Shown here piece after piece: positions 58,991 to 64,000 of a DNA stretch of 64,000 bases. Source of the DNA: UBA7328 sp002471345. Lineage in GTDB: Bacteria > Bacteroidota > Bacteroidia > Chitinophagales > Saprospiraceae. Under the pieces are notes generated by a model that was given only the letters and a program-made list of their open reading frames with translations, was not told the DNA's origin and did not search any database. Location of the stretch: assembly GCA_964011275.1 (NCBI GenBank), contig CAXGOB010000001.1, positions 62,001 through 126,000 on the forward strand, in the 5' to 3' direction. Both the position numbers and the translations under genes were made by a program. The first letter of the stretch is position 1, and each line of letters starts with the position of its first letter.

Positions 58991-60337
58991 TTATATCTCT
59001 CTGGTATCATCAAAGTTTTCAAGTAGTTTTACTACAGTCTGAAGAAATGTACCTCCTAAATAACCATCAATAACTCTGTGATCATATGACATAGATAGAT
59101 ACATCATCTGTCTTATAGCTATCGCATCGCCACCAGGTGATTCAATTACAACTGGTTTTTTCTTTATAGCTCCTGTCGCTAAGATGGCTACTTGGGGCTG
59201 ATTGATGATAGGAGTGCCTAACTGGCTTCCGTATGTTCCAATATTAGTCAATGTGAATGTACCATTCTGAATGTCACTTATATCCAAGTTATTACCCCTA
59301 GCCTTTTCTACCCTATCATTTACTTTAGATGCAAGGCCATTTAGATTATATTGGTCGGCATTATGGATTACCGGCACAATAAGGTTTCCTGAAGGTAAAG
59401 CCGTAGCCATACCAATATTAATATCTCTTTTTACTATGATTTTATCTTCGTTAACTGAGGCATTAAGACGTGGATGAGCCCTAAGTGCTTTAGCAACTAT
59501 TTCAATCATTATCGGTGTAAAAGTTAGTCTAGCCCCATACTTATCCAGAAATGATGACTTCACTCTATTTCTCCACTCTGACATTCTGGTGACATCAGCT
59601 TCAGCAAATGAGGTTACATGTGCAGATGTTCTTTTTGATTGTACCATATGATCCGCAATAAGCTTTCTCATACGGTCCATTACTATTATTTCATCACCAG
59701 CAGCTGTTTTTATAGAATCATTAGGCTCTGCTGGTTGTTCTGATTGTGGTGCCTCTTCGGCAACTGGCAAAACAATTTTCGCCTTTTCCGAAATAGGTAA
59801 TTTTCCTCGATTAGATAAGAAAGCAAATATATCTTGTTTTGTAATCCTTCCATTGGCACCACTCCCAGAGATTGCGTCCAATTCTGAAGAACTGATTTCT
59901 TCCTTGGTAATAATGCTTTTAACCAAAGGTGAATAAAACTTTGATGTTAATTCTGAAGATTGCTTGTCCTTCTTTTTAGATAGTTTTGGGGGTTGCGTGA
60001 TATTATCTTTCTCAGAAGAAACTTCCTTAGATATTTTATCGATTGTCTTGACCTCCGATTTTTTAGGTGTTTTTTCCTCTTTGGCGGAAGAATTTCCATT
60101 GGTTTCTATAAGAGCAATTATTTCTCCAACGTTTACAACATCTTCCTCTTTGTAAAAAATTTCTTTTACAATTCCAGAAGCGGGTGATGGAATTTCCGAA
60201 TCAACCTTATCCGTAGCAACTTCAAGCAAGGTTTCCTCATCAATTATAATTTCTCCTTGAGTTTTATGCCATTTTATGATCGTAGCATCAGTGATACTTT
60301 CTCCCATTTTTGGCATTAACACCTCAACTACAGCCAT
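58991..60337 (-). CDS. 2-oxo acid dehydrogenase E2 component (dihydrolipoamide acyltransferase)
   Basis: A 448-residue E2 with one lipoyl domain (lipoyl Lys44 in VATDKVDSEIP), a linker rich in Lys/Ser/Glu, a peripheral-subunit-binding domain (about 140-175, YSPLVKSI and GANGRITKQDI), and a catalytic domain with His420 and Asp424 in YDHRVIDG. It passes acyl groups from E1 to CoA. The substrate complex (pyruvate, 2-oxoglutarate or branched-chain) cannot be decided: no E1 or E3 gene is in the window. The branched-chain or a general role is common for this form in Bacteroidota. It follows cinA by 18 bp. Confidence 0.9.
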   Translation of the reverse strand: MAVVEVLMPKMGESITDATIIKWHKTQGEIIIDEETLLEVATDKVDSEIPSPASGIVKEIFYKEEDVVNVGEIIALIETNGNSSAKEEKTPKKSEVKTIDKISKEVSSEKDNITQPPKLSKKKDKQSSELTSKFYSPLVKSIITKEEISSSELDAISGSGANGRITKQDIFAFLSNRGKLPISEKAKIVLPVAEEAPQSEQPAEPNDSIKTAAGDEIIVMDRMRKLIADHMVQSKRTSAHVTSFAEADVTRMSEWRNRVKSSFLDKYGARLTFTPIMIEIVAKALRAHPRLNASVNEDKIIVKRDINIGMATALPSGNLIVPVIHNADQYNLNGLASKVNDRVEKARGNNLDISDIQNGTFTLTNIGTYGSQLGTPIINQPQVAILATGAIKKKPVVIESPGGDAIAIRQMMYLSMSYDHRVIDGYLGGTFLQTVVKLLENFDDTREI

Positions 60338-60355
60338 ATTATATTATTTAAAAAT

Positions 60356-61600
60356 CTAATATACTTCATAAATAAATTGTCTGAGCAGATTTAAAGCATG
60401 AACGGCAGCATATTCCATATTTTTTAGTCTATTTTTTCCTGCCATGACCTTTTTGGTGAAATATTTTTCCTTATTACCACAAGCCATCCAAATTGTACCA
60501 ACAGGTTTGTCTGGTGTGCCCCCTGTGGGTCCAGCTATACCCGAAATAGAAATACTAACATCAGACCCCGTAAATCGAATTATTCCTTTTTGCATCTCGA
60601 TAACAGTCTCCTCACTGACTGCTCCATATATTAAAAGAGTCTCTTTCTTTACTCCTAATATGCTTTCTTTTTGTAAATAACTATAAGAGATCACACTACC
60701 TTCAAAATAAGCAGAGCTTCCGGGAATTTTAGTAATCTCATGTCCAAGATGGCCTCCAGTACAGCTCTCAGCAAGAGATAATTTCAAGTGCCGAGAAATT
60801 AGTAAATCACCAATATGTTTTGCCAGTGGAAGTTCATCTTCCCCATATGCAAAAGGTTCTAACTTTTCCTTCATTTGTAAAAACAATCGATCCAACTCAG
60901 CCTTGGAGTCCGTTATCTGATTGCCGCTAACAGAAAACCTTATTCTAACTGATCCCAGATTTGGTAAATACGCAACAGAAGCATCAAGAGGCAATTGATC
61001 TACTATACCCTCAATCTGATTTGCCAACGTAGTTTCTCCTGCACCTACTGTCATAAGGGTTCTGTGGTAAACTTCATTATCGCCACTTCTTTCTTTTAAA
61101 ATTGGAAGTAACCGTTCTACAAGAAGATGCTCCATTTCATAGGGCACACCTGGCATAGAAAAAAATAAAGTGCCGTTTTCCTCGAATAACATCCCAGGAG
61201 CTGATCCCATATTGTTTTGATACAATTCTGCCTTTGACGGAAGGTGAAATTGATTTATATGAGCTTCGGTTACCTTAAATCCTCTTTCCTCAAATACTTT
61301 TTTGACTTTTTCAAAATACTCCTTCTTAAAAACGAGATCATCATCAAAATACTTTCTAAAGGCATGTTTGGTGATATCATCTTTTGTAGGCCCTAATCCC
61401 CCTGTAGTTAAAACGATATCACAATCGTCTTCAAGAGATTCAAGGCCTTCAATTATTCCTTCTATAGTATCAGCTACAGATAAAATTCTTTTAATAGAAA
61501 CTCCATTAGCATTCAGGTGTTTCGCAATCACAGCTGAATTAGTGTCAATAGTTTGACCAATTAAAATTTCATCCCCGATTGTGAGTATTCCTGCTGTCAT
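60356..61600 (-). CDS. cinA: CinA-family nicotinamide-nucleotide amidohydrolase / pyrophosphatase
   Basis: A 414-residue two-domain CinA. The N-terminal MoCF-like COG1058 domain (about 1-170) has GDEILIGQTIDTNS and TTGGLGPTKDD; the C-terminal amidohydrolase (about 250-405) has LAESCTGGHLGHEI with the nucleophilic Ser, and GIAGPTGGTPDKPVGT. It recycles NMN to nicotinate mononucleotide and may hydrolyse ADP-ribose. I start at the ATG of MTAGILTIGDE; the frame extends three codons upstream into a likely promoter. First gene of a cinA-E2-PorE-like run. Confidence 0.93.
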   Translation of the reverse strand: MTAGILTIGDEILIGQTIDTNSAVIAKHLNANGVSIKRILSVADTIEGIIEGLESLEDDCDIVLTTGGLGPTKDDITKHAFRKYFDDDLVFKKEYFEKVKKVFEERGFKVTEAHINQFHLPSKAELYQNNMGSAPGMLFEENGTLFFSMPGVPYEMEHLLVERLLPILKERSGDNEVYHRTLMTVGAGETTLANQIEGIVDQLPLDASVAYLPNLGSVRIRFSVSGNQITDSKAELDRLFLQMKEKLEPFAYGEDELPLAKHIGDLLISRHLKLSLAESCTGGHLGHEITKIPGSSAYFEGSVISYSYLQKESILGVKKETLLIYGAVSEETVIEMQKGIIRFTGSDVSISISGIAGPTGGTPDKPVGTIWMACGNKEKYFTKKVMAGKNRLKNMEYAAVHALNLLRQFIYEVY

Positions 61601-61606
61601 AAGGAG

Positions 61607-61614
61607 CAAAATTA
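61607..61614 (-). promoter_or_regulatory. Candidate -7 box directly before cinA
   Basis: TAATTTTG on the minus strand, an exact TAnnTTTG match that ends 6 bases before the cinA ATG. If used, transcription would begin at or next to the start codon, giving a leaderless message. No -33 box seen. Confidence 0.35.
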
Positions 61615-61677
61615 GTCTTTTAATAATCTTGAAGAAAGGGAAAATTACTTGTGGGAGAGGTTATGCTATTTTTAAAT

Positions 61678-63801
61678 TCAAGAAAAGATTTGATAGGCTG
61701 CAAAGGCACTAACATATGCCATAGCCCCCATGAATGTGAACTGAAGGGCTGGCCATTTCCAGCTCTTGGTCTCTCTTTTAGTAACAGCTAAAGTGCTCAT
61801 ACATTGTAAAGCAAAAACATAGAACAACAATAAGGACAATGCAGTAGCAAAAGTATAAACTGGTTTTCCTGTGGCAGGGTTAATCTCTGCAGCCATTCTC
61901 TCTTTAATCACTCTTTCTTCTTCACTACTTCCCACACTATAGATCGTAGCCATTGTTCCGACAAAAACCTCTCTTGCTGCAAAAGACGTTAAAAGTGCTA
62001 TTCCTATTTTCCAATCATAGCCTAAAGGCCTTATACAGGGCTCCATTGATTTTCCTATAATTCCTGCATACGACCCTTCCATCTTCTTTGATGCTAATAG
62101 GTCTTCTTGTTGAGTGGTTCCAGCAGAATATCCATATTCTTGGGCTAATTCTATTCCTTCTTGTGCAGTACGCTCCATTGATCCCTTAGGGCCATAAGAG
62201 ACTAAAAACCAAAGCACTACTGAAACAACCAAAATAACTTTACCTGCCTCAACAATGAATGTCCATACTTTTTCTTTTACGTTATGGAAAACATTATTCC
62301 ACATCGGCTTTTTATACTTTGGCAATTCAATCATGAGCACAGATTGCTCATCAGATTTCAATATCCATTTGAAAATTAAAGCCGAAAACAGAGCTGCCAA
62401 AATTCCTATAACATATAAGCCCATAAAAGCCAAACCCTGAACATTAAAAGGACCCCATCTTAATGTATCTGATACTACAAATCCTATCAAAACAGTATAA
62501 ACCGGAATCCGAGCACTACAACTTATGAGAGGTGTCACCATAATTGTAATCATTCTCTCTTTCCAATTAGATATGGTTCGAGCTGACATGATAGCTGGAA
62601 TAGCACAAGCCCCTCCTGATATGAGTGCAACAATACTTCTTCCATTCAATCCAAATCGTTGCATCAATCCATCAAACATGAAAACAACTCTGCTCATGTA
62701 GCCTATTTCTTCCAGTATCGAAATCAAAAAGAATAATATTGCAATTTGTGGAATGAAGACCATTATTCCTCCTAACCCTGCAATTATTCCTTCTGTGAGC
62801 AAATTGGAAAACCAACCTTCTGCCAAAATAGAATTGACGGCACTGCTGAGACCTATGAATGTCTCTTCTATCATATTCATCGGCCATTCCGCCCATGCAT
62901 ATATAGCCTGAAAAACTAAGAGCATGATTGCTGTAAAAAGTATGGGGCCAATGACCCTGTGGGTTGTGATGTTGTCTATTCGTTCAGTATAACCTGGTCT
63001 ACCTTGGGAAATCCGTTTTGTAGCTTTTTTTACTAAGGTTGTGAATCGATTATATCGATCCATTGTTTCTCTGATCTGGTATTTGACACTGTCGAATTCT
63101 GCGACTTTTTTCCTTAAAGTATTTTTCTGTGAATTGTTAAGATGCCCAAGCCAACTATAGTGATGTGCTATCTGAAGGCCTATATATTCGCCAATATCTT
63201 TATGTTTATTTACAACAAAATTACTGACTTCTCTTTCTGTTTCTGAAAGATTATATGCATTGGACCAAGATGCTACAACCACATTACTTAGAAGGTTTTC
63301 AATCTGAAGCTTTAGCACTTCTAAGTTTTCTCCTGTCCGGGTACTGATACTTATACATGGGCATTCCAAATACTCCTCAATGATTGTAGTATCTATTTTT
63401 ATTCCTTTTTCAAAAGCCAAATCTGCCATAGAAAAGACAACAAGCATAGGTAGATTCATCTCTCTCAACTGGGTCGCCAAAAGAAAGTGTTTCTCAATAT
63501 CTAAGCTATCAACAACGTATACTATGGCATTTGGAAAATTTTTACTCTTAGGATTCGTGAGAGTTTCGATAACTATTCTCTCATCTGATGAATTAGGATA
63601 AAAACTATAAATACCAGGAAAGTCGATAATCTCTAGTTCTTCACCTTTGGCCACTTTAAGAATTCCTGATTTTTTGTCAACAGTAACCCCTGGATAATTT
63701 CCAACTTTCTGTCGTAATCCCGTAAGACTATTGAAAAGTGATGACTTTCCGCTGTTGGGGTTACCGATTAGAGCAATTTTCTTTAGTCCAACTTTGGCCA
63801 T
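61678..63801 (-). CDS. feoB: Ferrous iron transport protein B
   Basis: A 707-residue inner-membrane Fe2+ transporter. The N-terminal G-domain (about 1-170) has G1 GNPNSGKSS, G3 IDFPGIYSF and a helical regulator domain up to about 270; the membrane core has the two Gate repeats with conserved Cys in GGACAIPAIMSARTI and SCSARIPVYTVLIG. The typical C-terminal YVFALQCMSTLAVTKRET is present. No C-terminal FeoC-like extension. It follows feoA by 7 bp and is separated from cinA by 68 bp. Confidence 0.96.
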   Translation of the reverse strand: MAKVGLKKIALIGNPNSGKSSLFNSLTGLRQKVGNYPGVTVDKKSGILKVAKGEELEIIDFPGIYSFYPNSSDERIVIETLTNPKSKNFPNAIVYVVDSLDIEKHFLLATQLREMNLPMLVVFSMADLAFEKGIKIDTTIIEEYLECPCISISTRTGENLEVLKLQIENLLSNVVVASWSNAYNLSETEREVSNFVVNKHKDIGEYIGLQIAHHYSWLGHLNNSQKNTLRKKVAEFDSVKYQIRETMDRYNRFTTLVKKATKRISQGRPGYTERIDNITTHRVIGPILFTAIMLLVFQAIYAWAEWPMNMIEETFIGLSSAVNSILAEGWFSNLLTEGIIAGLGGIMVFIPQIAILFFLISILEEIGYMSRVVFMFDGLMQRFGLNGRSIVALISGGACAIPAIMSARTISNWKERMITIMVTPLISCSARIPVYTVLIGFVVSDTLRWGPFNVQGLAFMGLYVIGILAALFSALIFKWILKSDEQSVLMIELPKYKKPMWNNVFHNVKEKVWTFIVEAGKVILVVSVVLWFLVSYGPKGSMERTAQEGIELAQEYGYSAGTTQQEDLLASKKMEGSYAGIIGKSMEPCIRPLGYDWKIGIALLTSFAAREVFVGTMATIYSVGSSEEERVIKERMAAEINPATGKPVYTFATALSLLLFYVFALQCMSTLAVTKRETKSWKWPALQFTFMGAMAYVSAFAAYQIFS

Positions 63802-63808
63802 ATCTGCA

Positions 63809-64000
63809 CTAGTGGATTATAATTTTGGACGCTTGAGACTTACGCACAGCTAATAAGTAATCTCCTAATTTCAAACAGACAGCATTGCCCATAGGAGACT
63901 TTCTCACCATTTTAATTTTAGTCTCAGGTAGCACGCCTAAAGTAAGCAGATTACAAGCCAAACTTGATTCATTAAACTTCTGGACAGTACCCTCTTCACC
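63809..64000 (-). CDS. feoA: Ferrous iron transport protein A, 5'-truncated by the window edge
   Basis: The minus-strand frame is open to base 64000 and encodes the last 63 residues of a small SH3-like FeoA: NLLTLGVLPETKIKMVRKSP, then GNAVCLKLGDYLLAVRKSQA. The family signature LGxxPGxxI/V and the C-terminal RK-A motif are visible. FeoA binds FeoB and is needed for Fe2+ uptake. The stop is 7 bp before the feoB ATG, the usual feoAB order. The start and promoter are outside the window. Confidence 0.9.
   Translation of the reverse strand, partial: GEEGTVQKFNESSLACNLLTLGVLPETKIKMVRKSPMGNAVCLKLGDYLLAVRKSQASKIIIH

Noticed and set aside
1..64000. Horizontally acquired island or defence system
   Set aside because: Base composition looks uniform by eye, genes are core functions, and no transposase, restriction, Abi, retron or Cas-like gene was found; the HicB-like gene alone is not enough.

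Overview
This 64 kb window is ordinary-looking chromosomal DNA from a low-GC member of the Bacteroidota. A Saprospiria- or Cytophagia-like bacterium is my best guess, but the lineage is an inference. The evidence is promoters of the TAnnTTTG type, a secreted protein with a type IX secretion sorting tail, many lipoproteins, a Rho factor with a long polar insert, and several Bacteroidota-typical families (DUF6702, a PorE-like TPR/PD40/OmpA protein, secreted M28 and M24 peptidases). No insertion sequence, prophage, integron, CRISPR array, rRNA or tRNA gene was seen.

Layout. 1-2.2 kb: the 3' end of a conserved gene of unknown function, an M15 peptidase lipoprotein and an acyl-ACP thioesterase. 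2.2-9.2 kb, minus strand: nadB, hemB-yidD-DUF6702, ahcY, gyrB. 9.3-11 kb, plus strand: tsaE and an alanine-dehydrogenase-like gene. 11-22.2 kb, minus strand: one compact operon for branched-chain amino acids, leuA-leuC-leuD-cimA-leuB-ilvD-ilvB-ilvN-ilvC, ending at a strong intrinsic terminator. 22.5-33.6 kb: a 513-residue protein of unknown function, an ABC exporter pair, an M28 peptidase, a queuosine-mannosyltransferase-like glycosyltransferase with a GT4 neighbour, a VWA protein and a glutamate-synthase-like enzyme. 33.8-37.7 kb: xerD, an Ig-like lipoprotein, lptB and two tiny lipoproteins, overlapping or a few bases apart. 37.8-46.3 kb: trhO, a DsbD pair, an S1/P1 nuclease, trxA, yifB, a lone HicB-like protein and an M24 peptidase. 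46.6-54.4 kb: recQ-aroQ, rpmH-rnpA, rho, and serS with a YugP-like protease. 54.5-64 kb: a DUF1761 protein, an M28 lipoprotein, the run cinA / E2 acyltransferase / PorE-like protein, and feoA-feoB cut by the window edge.

How the genes work together. The leu/ilv operon can make leucine, valine and isoleucine. Isoleucine appears to start from pyruvate and acetyl-CoA through a Leptospira-type citramalate synthase, so LeuC, LeuD and LeuB would serve both the leucine and isoleucine branches; no threonine deaminase is present in the window. Translation and RNA functions recur (tsaE, trhO, the queuosine glycosyltransferase homologue, rnpA, rpmH, serS, rho). A third theme is the cell envelope and secretion (lptB, yidD, DsbD proteins, the OmpA/SPOR protein, secreted hydrolases).

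The items most worth a second look are: rnpA, whose conserved N-terminus has no ATG, GTG or TTG start; the alanine-dehydrogenase-like enzyme with Gln in place of the catalytic His; the repeat-rich insert in Rho; the citramalate-type operon with a LeuA that lacks its feedback domain; and the envelope protein whose OmpA-like domain has lost its peptidoglycan-binding residues.
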